64,000 bases of DNA from Yeosuana marina (lineage in GTDB: Bacteria > Bacteroidota > Bacteroidia > Flavobacteriales > Flavobacteriaceae): NCBI RefSeq assembly GCF_011762485.1, contig NZ_JAAKGI010000027.1:1-64000 (forward strand). The letters run 5' to 3'. Positions within the stretch are counted from its first letter, which is position 1; each line of letters starts with the position of its first letter. The position numbers were made by a program, and so were the translations under genes. Below the pieces are notes generated by a model that was not told the DNA's origin, made no database searches, and was given only the letters and a program-made list of their open reading frames with translations. Positions 32,535 to 41,378 of the stretch are shown here, one piece after another.

Positions 32535-34964
32535 ATGCAATTTTCAATTAAAAAAGTACTACCACACCAGCTGGTCATTGTAGGTTTTATTATCCTGTCT
32601 TTAGCGTATTTCAGTCCTGTTTTAAAAGGCAAACAACTCTTTCAGAGTGATATCATGCAATATATAGGCATGAGTAAAAAACAAAATGATTTTAGAGCAG
32701 ATACCGGTAAAGAAACCTATTGGACAGATAGTGCTTTTGCAGGAATGCCTACGTATCAATTGGGCGCAAAATACCCTCATAATTATATTAAATCGTTAGA
32801 TTTATCATTGCGGTTTTTACCACGCCCAGCAGATTATTTATTTCTGTATCTTTTAAGTTTTTACGTATTACTATTAGTTTTAAAAGTAGACTTTAAATTG
32901 GCTGCCTTAGGCGCCATTGCGTTTGGGTTTTCAACTTATTTAATTATTATTCTAGGAGTTGGTCATAATAGTAAAGCACACGCTATTGCTTACATGCCAT
33001 TAGTTTTAAGTGGTATTTTATTAGTCTTTCAACGAAAATATATAATTGGATTTTTACTGACTACTATTGCGTTGGGGTTAGAGCTTGTTGCCAATCATTT
33101 TCAAATGACCTATTATTTGTTATTTCTGGTTGTTATTTTAGGAATCGTGTATGCTATTGATGCTTATAAAAATAATGATTTACCTCATTATTTTAAATCT
33201 ATAGGTATCTTAATTCCGGCGGCACTTTTGGCTATTGCCTTAAATGCAACCAATATATTAGCTACTCAACAATATGTTAAAGAAAGTACACGTGGCAAAA
33301 GCGAATTAACTATTAATCCTGACGGAACACCCAAAGAAGTAACTTCTGGGTTGGATAAAGATTATATTACACAGTTTAGTTATGGGTTGTGGGAAACATT
33401 CAATTTATACATTCCGCGCTTTATGGGTGGTGGTAATGGAGAAGATGTTGGTAAAGACTCAAAAACATACACTGCCTTTCGAAAACTAGGAGCCTCACCA
33501 GCACAAGCGCTTCAGGAATCAAAGCGTGCGCCTATGTATTGGGGAAATCAGCCTATTGTAGAAGCACCGGCTTATGTTGGGGCTGTTATCTTATTTTTAT
33601 TTGTATTTGGCTTATTCTTAGTAAAAGGCAGACGTAAATGGTGGTTGGTTGCAGGAACCATAGTATCACTATTATTATCTTATGGCAAGAATTTAGAATT
33701 CCTAACTAACTTTTTTATTGATATTGTACCGCTTTACAACAAGTTTAGAGCCGTAACATCTATTCAAGTTATCTTAGAATTGTGTATTCCTGTATTGGCT
33801 ATTTTAGGGCTTTCGAAACTTTTCAAAGATTCTGAAACAGTTCAAGAAAAACAAGATGCCTTAAAGTATTCTTTGGTAATCACTGGAGGTTTGGCAATAC
33901 TGTTTTTAGTGTTTAAATCCTCTTTTGATTTCGCAGGGATTAATGATGGCTATTATCGTCAAAACTACGGTCAGGACTTTATTAATGCTATAAAAGAAGA
34001 CCGTAAAAGTATCTTTGTTAGTGATACGATACGAACATTGATTTTAGTATTACTATCCGCTGGAACTATACTCTTGTTTTTAAAACATAAAATAAAACAG
34101 ACCTGGGTTATTATTGGTTTTGGTGTTCTAATTTTGTTCGATTTAGTTGGAGTTGATAAGCGTTATGTAAATGATGATGATTTCGTCTCGGCTATTCAAG
34201 TTAATAAACCGTTTCAAGAAAATGCCGCAGATAAAGCAATTTTAAAAGACACGACCTATTATCGGGTTTTCGACCTCGTATCCGGGCCCGCAAAACCATC
34301 TTATTTTCATAATTCATTAAATGGATACAATGCTGCTGAATTAAAACGCTATAGTGAACTGTTTGATTTTTACGTAGAAAAAAATAAATTGAATGTCCTA
34401 AATATGCTGAATACGAAGTATATTATTGCAAAAGATAAAGATGGACAAATTTTCCCATATACCAATGACGAAGCTAATGGGAATGCTTGGTTTATTTCTC
34501 AATTACATAGTGTTCAGTCTGCCAACGAAGAAATTTTGGCATTAGATAGCTTAAATACAAAAACAACAGCGGTTATCAATAAAGATTGGATGGATAAAGA
34601 AAACTATAAGACAACATATAGTGTTGATTCAACTGCTACAATCAAACTTTTAGATCATAAACCTAATTATTTAAAGTATCAATCTAACAATAGTAATAAG
34701 GGATTTGCTGTCTTTTCTGAGATTTATTACCCTCATGGTTGGCAATCTTTTATTGATGGTCGAGCAGTCAGCCATAGTGAAGTGAATTATGTGTTACGAG
34801 GTATGGAGGTTCCTGCTGGAGAGCATATTATTGAGTTTAAGTTTGATCCTCAAGTGGTTAAAACGGGTAGTACTATAGCGCTTGCTAGTTCTATTTTGGT
34901 TGGTTTGTTAGTTATTTTAGGAATTGCGTTTGGTATACGAAAAAAAACAAATGACAGTGCATAA
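32535..34964 (+). CDS. YfhO family membrane protein
   Basis: The 809-residue protein has about a dozen membrane helices in its first 550 residues, a large extracytoplasmic region (about 560-780) and one final helix near the C-terminus. The family resembles glycosyltransferases of the GT-C type. In Gram-positives YfhO-like proteins decorate lipoteichoic acid, and in Bacteroidota they occur near glycan genes. The next two genes encode a glycosyltransferase and a flippase, supporting a role in surface glycan assembly. Specific donor and acceptor cannot be inferred. Confidence 0.88.
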   Translation: MQFSIKKVLPHQLVIVGFIILSLAYFSPVLKGKQLFQSDIMQYIGMSKKQNDFRADTGKETYWTDSAFAGMPTYQLGAKYPHNYIKSLDLSLRFLPRPADYLFLYLLSFYVLLLVLKVDFKLAALGAIAFGFSTYLIIILGVGHNSKAHAIAYMPLVLSGILLVFQRKYIIGFLLTTIALGLELVANHFQMTYYLLFLVVILGIVYAIDAYKNNDLPHYFKSIGILIPAALLAIALNATNILATQQYVKESTRGKSELTINPDGTPKEVTSGLDKDYITQFSYGLWETFNLYIPRFMGGGNGEDVGKDSKTYTAFRKLGASPAQALQESKRAPMYWGNQPIVEAPAYVGAVILFLFVFGLFLVKGRRKWWLVAGTIVSLLLSYGKNLEFLTNFFIDIVPLYNKFRAVTSIQVILELCIPVLAILGLSKLFKDSETVQEKQDALKYSLVITGGLAILFLVFKSSFDFAGINDGYYRQNYGQDFINAIKEDRKSIFVSDTIRTLILVLLSAGTILLFLKHKIKQTWVIIGFGVLILFDLVGVDKRYVNDDDFVSAIQVNKPFQENAADKAILKDTTYYRVFDLVSGPAKPSYFHNSLNGYNAAELKRYSELFDFYVEKNKLNVLNMLNTKYIIAKDKDGQIFPYTNDEANGNAWFISQLHSVQSANEEILALDSLNTKTTAVINKDWMDKENYKTTYSVDSTATIKLLDHKPNYLKYQSNNSNKGFAVFSEIYYPHGWQSFIDGRAVSHSEVNYVLRGMEVPAGEHIIEFKFDPQVVKTGSTIALASSILVGLLVILGIAFGIRKKTNDSA

Positions 34965-36234
34965 AAAAGCGCTCATAATAACCTATTACTGGCCACCTGC
35001 GGGTGGGCCTGGTGTACAACGCTGGTTAAAATTTGTAAAGTATCTTCCTGAATTTAATATTGATCCCGTTGTATTTATTCCCGAAAACCCCAATTACCCG
35101 ATTATTGATGAGACATTACTAAATGAAGTTCCACTTGATGTTACCATAATAAAGCGACCTATATTAGAGCCTTATAAACTTGCGAGTCTGTTTTCAAAAA
35201 AGAAATCGAAAACAATTAGTAAGGGCATTATTACAGATGTCAAAAAGCAAAGTTTACTAGAAAAAATAATGCTTTTTATTAGAGGTAATTTTTTTATTCC
35301 TGATGCTCGTGTCGGTTGGGTAAAACCTTCTGTGAATTTTTTATTGGATTATATTAAAAACGAACAGATTGAAACCATTATCACTACAGGGCCACCGCAC
35401 AGTTTACATTTAATAGGAAAGCAACTCAAAGAGCAACTAGGAGTGAAGTGGATAGCTGATTTTAGGGATCCATGGACACAAATAGGTTATCATAAGCAAT
35501 TAAAACTGACCAAATCTTCTGAATTGAAGCATAAAACATTAGAGAGAGAAGTCTTAAATAGTTCAGATCAAATTATAGTTACAAGCTTTACAACCAAAAA
35601 AGAGTTTCAGCTTTTAACGAAGCAACCTATAGAGGTTATCACTAATGGATATGATGTAGAGTCTTTAAATTCTGTAACCTTAGATTCTAAATTCTCTATA
35701 GCACATATAGGCTCCTTATTATCTAAAAGAAATCCTAGAGTATTATGGCGTGTTCTTAGTGATTTAGTTAATGAATACAACGATTTTTCAAACGATTTTC
35801 AGCTTAATTTTATAGGATTATTAAGTAAGGATGTGTTGAAATCTATTCAAATACATAATTTAAGTAAGTATTGTAATGAGATAGGATATGTATCACACAA
35901 AGAAGCTCTTATGTTTCAAAAAAAATCACAAGTATTACTATTAATTGAAATCAATTCTGAAGAAACAAACTGTATTATCCCAGGAAAGTTATTTGAATAT
36001 ATGGTCTCTAACAGACCTATTATTGCATTAGGCCCCAAGGCATCTGATGTAGAAACAATAATTAAAGAAACCAATACAGGTAATTACTTTTATTATGATG
36101 ATTACCAATCGCTAAAAACAGTGATACTAAAACATTATAAGGACTTTCAAGCTAAAAATCTGCAATCGCATCCTATTGGATTACAAAAGTATAGCCGTAA
36201 ATCGTTAACAAAACAATTAGCTGATTTAATATAG
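34951..36234 (+). CDS. Glycosyltransferase (GT-B fold, group 1-like)
   Basis: The 427-residue cytoplasmic enzyme starts MTVHKKALIITYYWPPAGGPGVQRW, the glycine-rich acceptor loop of GT4-like enzymes. Later come ITTGPPHSLHLIG, DFRDPWTQIGYHK, VITNGYDVESL and a C-terminal donor-site block NCIIPGKLFEYMVSNRPIIALG. The ATG at 34951 overlaps the YfhO gene by 14 bp, indicating translational coupling. A TTG nine codons upstream is less likely. It probably transfers a sugar for a surface polysaccharide. Confidence 0.88.
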   Translation: MTVHKKALIITYYWPPAGGPGVQRWLKFVKYLPEFNIDPVVFIPENPNYPIIDETLLNEVPLDVTIIKRPILEPYKLASLFSKKKSKTISKGIITDVKKQSLLEKIMLFIRGNFFIPDARVGWVKPSVNFLLDYIKNEQIETIITTGPPHSLHLIGKQLKEQLGVKWIADFRDPWTQIGYHKQLKLTKSSELKHKTLEREVLNSSDQIIVTSFTTKKEFQLLTKQPIEVITNGYDVESLNSVTLDSKFSIAHIGSLLSKRNPRVLWRVLSDLVNEYNDFSNDFQLNFIGLLSKDVLKSIQIHNLSKYCNEIGYVSHKEALMFQKKSQVLLLIEINSEETNCIIPGKLFEYMVSNRPIIALGPKASDVETIIKETNTGNYFYYDDYQSLKTVILKHYKDFQAKNLQSHPIGLQKYSRKSLTKQLADLI

Positions 36235-36343
36235 TAGCTATTAAGTCATTTTTTTGTGAGTTCAATTGTTAAATACTGCTATCTTTACATATAAACATTT
36301 TCTTTTTTAATTAGTATTTTAGCGTAGAAATTTTAAGTACATA

Positions 36344-37801
36344 ATGGGGCTAGTTATTTCTCAATCTATTAAAAACACACTTACTACATATTTAGGTTTT
36401 GGTATAGGCGCTATTAATGTTTTGTTTTTATTCACCAATTTTATAAGTGACACGTATTTTGGACTGATTACTTTTATGCTTTCTACAGCCAATATCATGA
36501 TGCCATTAATGGCTTTTGGCACCAATAATACCATTATTAAGTTTTATTCTATATTTAAAACAAGGCAGTCGCAAAACAGTTTTTTAACGCTGATGCTTTT
36601 TTTGCCTTTGGCAGTTATAATTCCTGTAGGTTTCATTGGTCATGTGGCTTTTGATACGATTAGCACTTGGTTGGCTCAAAAAAATCCAATTATCAAAGAT
36701 TATGTGTGGCTTATTTATTTTTCTGCCATAACGTTTGCATATTTTGAAGTGTTTTATGCGTGGAGTCGTGTTCAATTTCAAAGTGTTTTGGGTAATTTTA
36801 TGAAGGAAGTGTTTCATAGATTATGCACAACAATTTTGTTATTTGCACTTTATTTTGAATTTATAAATGTTGAAGAATTAATTTATGGAATTGTTGGCAT
36901 TTACTTTTTACGAATGCTTATCATGGCTATTTATGCCTTTAGCTTAAGACAACCTATTATAAAATTTAAAAAATTTAAAAGCTTAGTTAAGGTTTTAAAA
37001 TATACTTCATTGATTATTGTTGCAGGTTCTGTAGCTAACTTGATTCTTGAAATTGATAAGTTTATGCTAGGTTATTATGTGGATATAGAAAAGGTAGCTT
37101 ATTACGGTGTAGCTATTTACATAGCGAGTGTTATTGGAGTGCCTTTGCGGTCGTTACATCAAATTATAAGTCCGGTAACGGCTAAACTTTTAAATGAAAG
37201 AAATAAAGTAGAGTTAAAGTCCCTCTACCAAAAAAGCTCTTTAAATCTATTTATTATTAGTGGATTTATATTTTTACTAATTATCTTAAATATTAATGAG
37301 TTATACCTATTGATTCCTGAGAAGTTTAGTGGAGGCTTATTAATTGTTATTTTAATAGGAGTGGCTAAAGTAGGAGATAATTTATTAGGAAATAATAATG
37401 CGATTCTCTTTAATAGCGATTATTATAGAATGGTCTTACTGTTAGGTGTTTTTTTAGTAATTATAACGGTTGTTTTAAATATGATTTTCATTCCTTTATT
37501 TGGTATCAATGGGTCGGCTATGGCAACTTTTATAGCCATATTAATTTATAATATTGCTAAAATACTGTTTGTAAAATACGCTTTTAATATGATGCCTTTT
37601 ACTATTGCAACACTAAAAACGTTTAGCCTGATTGTAGTTTGCGTTGTGATATTTTATTTTTGGGAATTTCCGTTTCATCCTATTATAAACATCAGTTTAA
37701 AATCTATACTTGTTTGTGTTTTCTATGGATATATGGTTTATGCTTTTAAATTTTCAGATGATATATCTTTAATTATTAATAAGCTATTAAAACGCTCTTA
37801 A
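36344..37801 (+). CDS. Polysaccharide flippase (MOP/Wzx-like)
   Basis: The 485-residue integral membrane protein has about 14 hydrophobic segments spread over its whole length and a charged loop near 210. The N-terminal LTTYLGFGIGAINVLFLF pattern and overall plan match the polysaccharide-export flippases of the MATE/MOP superfamily, which flip undecaprenyl-linked glycans. It follows the glycosyltransferase by 109 bp, in the same orientation. The substrate cannot be told from sequence. Confidence 0.87.
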   Translation: MGLVISQSIKNTLTTYLGFGIGAINVLFLFTNFISDTYFGLITFMLSTANIMMPLMAFGTNNTIIKFYSIFKTRQSQNSFLTLMLFLPLAVIIPVGFIGHVAFDTISTWLAQKNPIIKDYVWLIYFSAITFAYFEVFYAWSRVQFQSVLGNFMKEVFHRLCTTILLFALYFEFINVEELIYGIVGIYFLRMLIMAIYAFSLRQPIIKFKKFKSLVKVLKYTSLIIVAGSVANLILEIDKFMLGYYVDIEKVAYYGVAIYIASVIGVPLRSLHQIISPVTAKLLNERNKVELKSLYQKSSLNLFIISGFIFLLIILNINELYLLIPEKFSGGLLIVILIGVAKVGDNLLGNNNAILFNSDYYRMVLLLGVFLVIITVVLNMIFIPLFGINGSAMATFIAILIYNIAKILFVKYAFNMMPFTIATLKTFSLIVVCVVIFYFWEFPFHPIINISLKSILVCVFYGYMVYAFKFSDDISLIINKLLKRS

Positions 37802-37810
37802 AACCAAAAG

Positions 37811-37857
37811 AAAACCCTACGAAGTCGCTTTGAGGCAAACTTATCGCAGGGCTTTCC
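37811..37857 (-). terminator. Terminator shared by flippase and secreted protein genes
   Basis: CCCTACG (37815-37821) pairs with CGCAGGG (37845-37851) with one G-T pair, and the loop contains a further AAGT/ACTT helix. On the minus strand it is followed by a T-rich run. It lies between convergent genes. Confidence 0.65.
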
Positions 37858-37876
37858 AACTAACCAACCAAAATTG

Positions 37877-39043
37877 TTATGACCGTCTTCTTGTAGGTGT
37901 CGATCTTGTATTGTTATTACTAGAAGTGCTTCTACTTTTTGTAGCTTTACTTTGAGTAGGGCGTGAGTTTGATTGTTTTACAACTCGTTGTCTACTTTCA
38001 GTATTTCTATGTACTTGTTGTGTGTTTCTAGTAGTATTTACTTTATTATAGGTACGTGTATTTGTTGTTTTTGGTTTTTGTAAGACCGTATTATTTCGTT
38101 GTCTTATAACCTCACTATTTCTTACTGTTGTATTAGGTTTATAGGTTCTTTTAACGGTTTCTTTAGTATTTCTATTGTTATTTATTTGAGAATTAGTTCT
38201 AACAGGACTTGTATTATTGCGTCTTATTACCGTATTATTAGATGTATTATTGCTTCTTGTTATACGTTTGTTATTTTCTACATGCGCATAATCCCTTCTA
38301 GTATTTGTGTTTGTTCTTAATTGAGAGTCATTTCTTCTCGTATAGTTATTACTTCTGTTAATTGTAGCATAACTTCTGTGTCTTTCTACTGTATTTCCTC
38401 GTCTAGTAGCCACAGCGGTTGATCGTCTGTAATTATTGTAATAGGGTCTTGAATAGTTGTAACGAACAGGTTTGTAATACTGTCTGTAAGGTCTATTGTA
38501 TACTACACAATAGTTTCTAGGTGGAATTCTATAATAATTATGCCAAGGTCTGTATACATAATGTCTGTTATAAATGTTTATATAGCCTGTGCAATATGAA
38601 AATACATTGTAGCGATTATAGTGAACATACAAACCACCAACACGAGATACATAACCGTAGTTGTTATAATTAATATTTACATTTCCTGCTTGACTGATGC
38701 GTCCATAATAATCATAATAAATAGGCACATTTTCTATTTGAATGATAGCACCAAACTCATCGTATTGTATGTAAGGATTGTAATCATATCCAGAGTTAAA
38801 GCTGAAGTTTATATTTGGAGTTCCAATAGCTACATTAACATTAGATCTGTTTCCTAAAATATTAAAATCGAATTGTCCATCACGGAATACAGAAAACTCA
38901 ATGCCACCTTCTACAAATATGAAAGAATTACCATATCCATTAATATAGGTAGATGTATTAACATTCTCAGTAGTATTTATTGTTGTTGCTGAAGCTGTTA
39001 ATCCTGTAAAGATTAAACCTGCTAATATTAGTAATTTTTTCAT
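37877..39043 (-). CDS. Secreted protein with long Arg/Asn-rich tail
   Basis: The 388-residue product has a signal peptide (to about residue 19, TASA). A conserved domain (about 40-180) contains FVEGGIEFSVFRDGQFDFNI, IYYDYYGRISQAG, and VGGLYVHYNRY. A low-complexity tail from about 185 to 388 is made almost wholly of Arg, Asn, Thr, Ser, Tyr and Gln, strongly positive. The N-terminal domain is shared with the protein encoded at 40044-40682. The tail may bind nucleic acid, polysaccharide or an anionic surface, but this is inference. A -24/-12 (sigma-54-like) promoter precedes the gene. Confidence 0.75.
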   Translation of the reverse strand: MKKLLILAGLIFTGLTASATTINTTENVNTSTYINGYGNSFIFVEGGIEFSVFRDGQFDFNILGNRSNVNVAIGTPNINFSFNSGYDYNPYIQYDEFGAIIQIENVPIYYDYYGRISQAGNVNINYNNYGYVSRVGGLYVHYNRYNVFSYCTGYINIYNRHYVYRPWHNYYRIPPRNYCVVYNRPYRQYYKPVRYNYSRPYYNNYRRSTAVATRRGNTVERHRSYATINRSNNYTRRNDSQLRTNTNTRRDYAHVENNKRITRSNNTSNNTVIRRNNTSPVRTNSQINNNRNTKETVKRTYKPNTTVRNSEVIRQRNNTVLQKPKTTNTRTYNKVNTTRNTQQVHRNTESRQRVVKQSNSRPTQSKATKSRSTSSNNNTRSTPTRRRS

Positions 39044-39079
39044 AACTGTAAGTTTTAATTGTTCTACGCTTAGTTAATT

Positions 39080-39094
39080 ACAAACAGCGTGCCA
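39080..39094 (-). promoter_or_regulatory. Sigma-54-like -24/-12 promoter
   Basis: Minus-strand TGGCAC-GCTGT-TTGT matches TGGCACGnnnnTTGC except for the final base. The spacing between the -24 and -12 elements is exact. It ends 36 bp before the ATG at 39043. A near-identical element precedes the operon at 41208. Confidence 0.55.
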
Positions 39095-39266
39095 AAAAAC
39101 AACAGAGCTATTTAAGTAGTTGATAATCAATTAAAAATAAAAGTTTATAACTTTTTTAATAACTCATAACGATTATATATTTTTTGAAGGAAAAAACTAC
39201 TAAATTCTTGTAGCAGTTGATATAAGTTATTAAAATATACTCATATCATTAAAGTTAGCTGTAAAT

Positions 39267-39959
39267 ATGAAAGAGAATTATTCTTACTATATAATTGATA
39301 ATGTTTGGAAAGCAACCGGACAAGAGGTAAATACTGATACAAGAATAATAAAAGTTCCTGATTATTATCCCATTCGAGAAGGAGAAGGACCATATAAATC
39401 AATTAGAAACCTAAGGAGAAGTTCGATGATTTTTAAAAAGGTCGTTTTAAAGGGTTCTAAACACGTTCAAAAAGTTTTGAATAATATTTCAACAATTGAA
39501 AAATACATTTTAACTCCTGCAGGTAAAACATATAAAGAGGATTTCATAAATGTTTACTTGCATGCTACAACAGGTAAAGTGAAAAATAGAAAAGTTACTG
39601 GGTTACATTATTATGATCCAAATAAAATTAGAATTATAGAAGAGGAAGATTATGATAAAAATACAGGTGTTTTTAAAGCAAAAATTGAATTTTACGATAA
39701 AAACACAAATAGATGGATTCCAAAAAAAACGTCTTCTACCTTTTTTCCGAAAACTTGGATTCCTACGACATTATTCAATGAATGTGATTTTGCCAATTCC
39801 AATAAAGTTAAAAATGAAGAAACTGATTACGTTTATTTTTCCAAAACATTATCTGGAATACCAGTTAAAATTATTATCATAGAAGGAAAGTTAATTTCGA
39901 TTTATCCGATAATTCAAGGTAACCACGTCAGTAGCCAAAAAATAAATCAGCCAACATGA
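39267..39959 (+). CDS. Orphan protein with EndoU-like RNase (toxin) domain
   Basis: This 230-residue protein has no signal peptide. From about residue 95 on it follows the bacterial EndoU pattern: a first His in VYLHATTGK, a second in VTGLHYYDP, then KAKIEFYD, a Lys-containing WIPKKTSSTFFPKTW, and the closing SGIPVKIIIIEGKLISIYPI. EndoU domains are uridylate-type RNases used as C-terminal tips of polymorphic toxins. The first 90 residues match nothing I know. No large carrier gene is fused to it and no obvious immunity gene is adjacent. The assignment is by motif only. Confidence 0.6.
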   Translation: MKENYSYYIIDNVWKATGQEVNTDTRIIKVPDYYPIREGEGPYKSIRNLRRSSMIFKKVVLKGSKHVQKVLNNISTIEKYILTPAGKTYKEDFINVYLHATTGKVKNRKVTGLHYYDPNKIRIIEEEDYDKNTGVFKAKIEFYDKNTNRWIPKKTSSTFFPKTWIPTTLFNECDFANSNKVKNEETDYVYFSKTLSGIPVKIIIIEGKLISIYPIIQGNHVSSQKINQPT

Positions 39960-39984
39960 GTTAGTATAGACTGTTTTAAAACAC

Positions 39985-40024
39985 AAAAAATCCCAAAACA
40001 CCAACTAAGGCATTTTGGGATTTA
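39985..40024 (-). terminator. Intrinsic terminator of the paralogous secreted-protein operon
   Basis: Perfect 11-bp stem AAATCCCAAAA/TTTTGGGATTT (39988-39998 with 40013-40023) is followed on the minus strand by a T run. It lies 20 bp after the minus-strand stop, and also ends the convergent EndoU-like gene. Confidence 0.8.
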
Positions 40025-40043
40025 ACTAACTAATAAAAAAAGA

Positions 40044-40682
40044 TTATCGTTTATTCTTTTTAACTTTTTTTACTTTACCATTTTTATTGTAATAGAAATA
40101 CGTATCGTCATAATCATTATCATAAAACGTATCATTATTTAAAGCATAGTAATTATTAAAGGTTCTATTTAAAGAATTAACATAGCCTTTAGTCGTTACA
40201 ATTTGCCCCCAATGGTTATAGTTTACTCGTAATCCGCCAACTTTAGCAACTATTTTATTTCCTCGGCTATAATCAATATCCACGGAACCTATTTGAGTTA
40301 CATCTCCCATACGGTCATAATAAATAGGACTGTTGCCAACTCGGGTAATCTTTCCAAATCTATCTTTAACAATCACTGGCGCATTTGAACGCACAGAGGT
40401 ATATCTTACTTGTACGCCTCTTGTTGCATAACCTGCATTGATAGTTGTTCTTCTTGTATTTGAGTTATTGTAATAAGTGTTGTGTAATACATCAAAGTCA
40501 AAACTTCCGTCAGGAAAAATTGAGAATTCTACACCGCGTTCCACAAATACAATAGGTTGCGCATAGCGATAATATTTAGTAGGATTCACATGGTTATCTT
40601 TTGGCTCAGGGTGTTGCTCTGTTGCTGATGTTGCTGTTATACTTAATAACAAGCTTGTCATAAAAAGTAAAAGTGTTTTCAT
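40044..40682 (-). CDS. Secreted protein, paralogue of the Arg/Asn-rich protein
   Basis: The 212-residue product has a signal peptide (about 1-20) and then the same domain as the gene at 37877-39043. Shared blocks are FVERGVEFSIFPDGSFDFDV, PIYYDRMGDVTQIG and VGGLRVNYNHWGQI. The tail here is short, with an Asp/Tyr patch and a final Lys-rich run instead of the Arg/Asn tail. Two ATG starts are possible (40688 or 40682); the latter gives the most standard signal peptide. It follows the gene at 40762-41208, probably in the same transcript, with a repeated leader element between them. Function unknown. Confidence 0.75.
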   Translation of the reverse strand: MKTLLLFMTSLLLSITATSATEQHPEPKDNHVNPTKYYRYAQPIVFVERGVEFSIFPDGSFDFDVLHNTYYNNSNTRRTTINAGYATRGVQVRYTSVRSNAPVIVKDRFGKITRVGNSPIYYDRMGDVTQIGSVDIDYSRGNKIVAKVGGLRVNYNHWGQIVTTKGYVNSLNRTFNNYYALNNDTFYDNDYDDTYFYYNKNGKVKKVKKNKR

Positions 40683-40702
40683 AATCATCAAATTTTATAT
40701 GA

Positions 40703-40734
40703 TGCCTACTCTTTAAGCTTTTCGGCTTCCGCTA
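40703..40734 (-). repeat. Leader repeat, copy 1
   Basis: A 32-bp element (on the minus strand, ATAGCGGAAGCCGAAAAGC and onward) lies 15 bp before the start region of the secreted protein gene. It is identical to the 31-bp element at 41232-41262 except for one inserted base. Confidence 0.75.
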
Positions 40735-40761
40735 TATTGTATTTATTTACAGTAATCATTA

Positions 40762-41208
40762 CTACATAAATTGTTCATAAGTATGAAAGGACTTAATTAT
40801 TTCTTCATAAAACAAAATGGCCTTAGCTAAGTTATTGGTGTCAGAGTAGGGCAGGATTATTTTCTGAAATTCAATAGTGTTATCTAAATAGTTCTCTGTG
40901 TTTTCGTGAAGCTTTTCAAGTGCCTTTACATTCTCTTTGCTTTCTGGTATACCTACTGAGGACATTGTTACGTTAGGTTTTGTGCCAAAGGCTATGTATG
41001 GTAATGTATTAGTAAGAGTCGTCATTCTTTCTAAATACAATTCTAATAACTCCCCTTTTTGCATTTTTTCTAGGTCTTCAGTACTATGATATTTTTTGAT
41101 AGCAACGTTTTTGTTCATAATGCTTTTAGGGTCGTCCTTTCTTTGAGAAAAGCTAAACGCAGTAACTAAAAGAAAGCAAATGCTAAGTAAAGTAATTTTT
41201 ATATTCAT
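40762..41208 (-). CDS. Small secreted protein of unknown function
   Basis: The 148-residue product has a signal peptide (about 1-21, ending SFSQ) and a mostly helical mature part with MQKGELLELYLERMTTLTN and LEKLHENTENYLDNTIEF. No cysteines are seen after the signal region, no lipobox, and no recognised family. It is the first gene behind a sigma-54-like promoter and is followed by the paralogous secreted protein gene, so the two products may act together in the envelope. Confidence 0.72.
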   Translation of the reverse strand: MNIKITLLSICFLLVTAFSFSQRKDDPKSIMNKNVAIKKYHSTEDLEKMQKGELLELYLERMTTLTNTLPYIAFGTKPNVTMSSVGIPESKENVKALEKLHENTENYLDNTIEFQKIILPYSDTNNLAKAILFYEEIIKSFHTYEQFM

Positions 41209-41231
41209 GATTTTTGGGTTTATCTTTTTTC

Positions 41232-41262
41232 GCCTACTCTTTAGCTTTTCGGCTTCCGCTAT
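41232..41262 (-). repeat. Leader repeat, copy 2
   Basis: A 31-bp element lies 23 bp before the ATG of the small secreted protein, in the presumed 5' untranslated region. Its partner copy is at 40703-40734. The near identity outside coding sequence suggests a recently duplicated or constrained RNA/DNA signal. Confidence 0.75.
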
Positions 41263-41275
41263 TGCTTTAGAGTTT

Positions 41276-41290
41276 TCAATTTGCGTGCCA
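41276..41290 (-). promoter_or_regulatory. Sigma-54-like -24/-12 promoter
   Basis: Minus-strand TGGCAC-GCAAA-TTGA fits the sigma-54 consensus TGGCACGnnnnTTGC save the last base, with exact spacing. It lies 67 bp before the ATG at 41208. The bases TTTTTGGCACGC are shared with the element at 39080-39094. Confidence 0.55.
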
Positions 41291-41378
41291 AAAATTTAAA
41301 ATATTAATAATCAATTAGTTATACTGTATTGGTTTATGCATTCTTTTTCATATTTTTATAATCAAAGCTATTATTTGT

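Noticed and set aside
37877..38500. CRISPR-like or tandem DNA repeat in the Arg/Asn-rich region
   Set aside because: The repetition is at amino-acid level with varied codons; no regular repeat-spacer pattern is present.
38099..38857. Two plus-strand ORFs (73 and 78 codons) rich in Ile, Cys and Tyr
   Set aside because: Antisense to the Arg/Asn-rich secreted protein; their odd composition follows from that repeat-like codon pattern.
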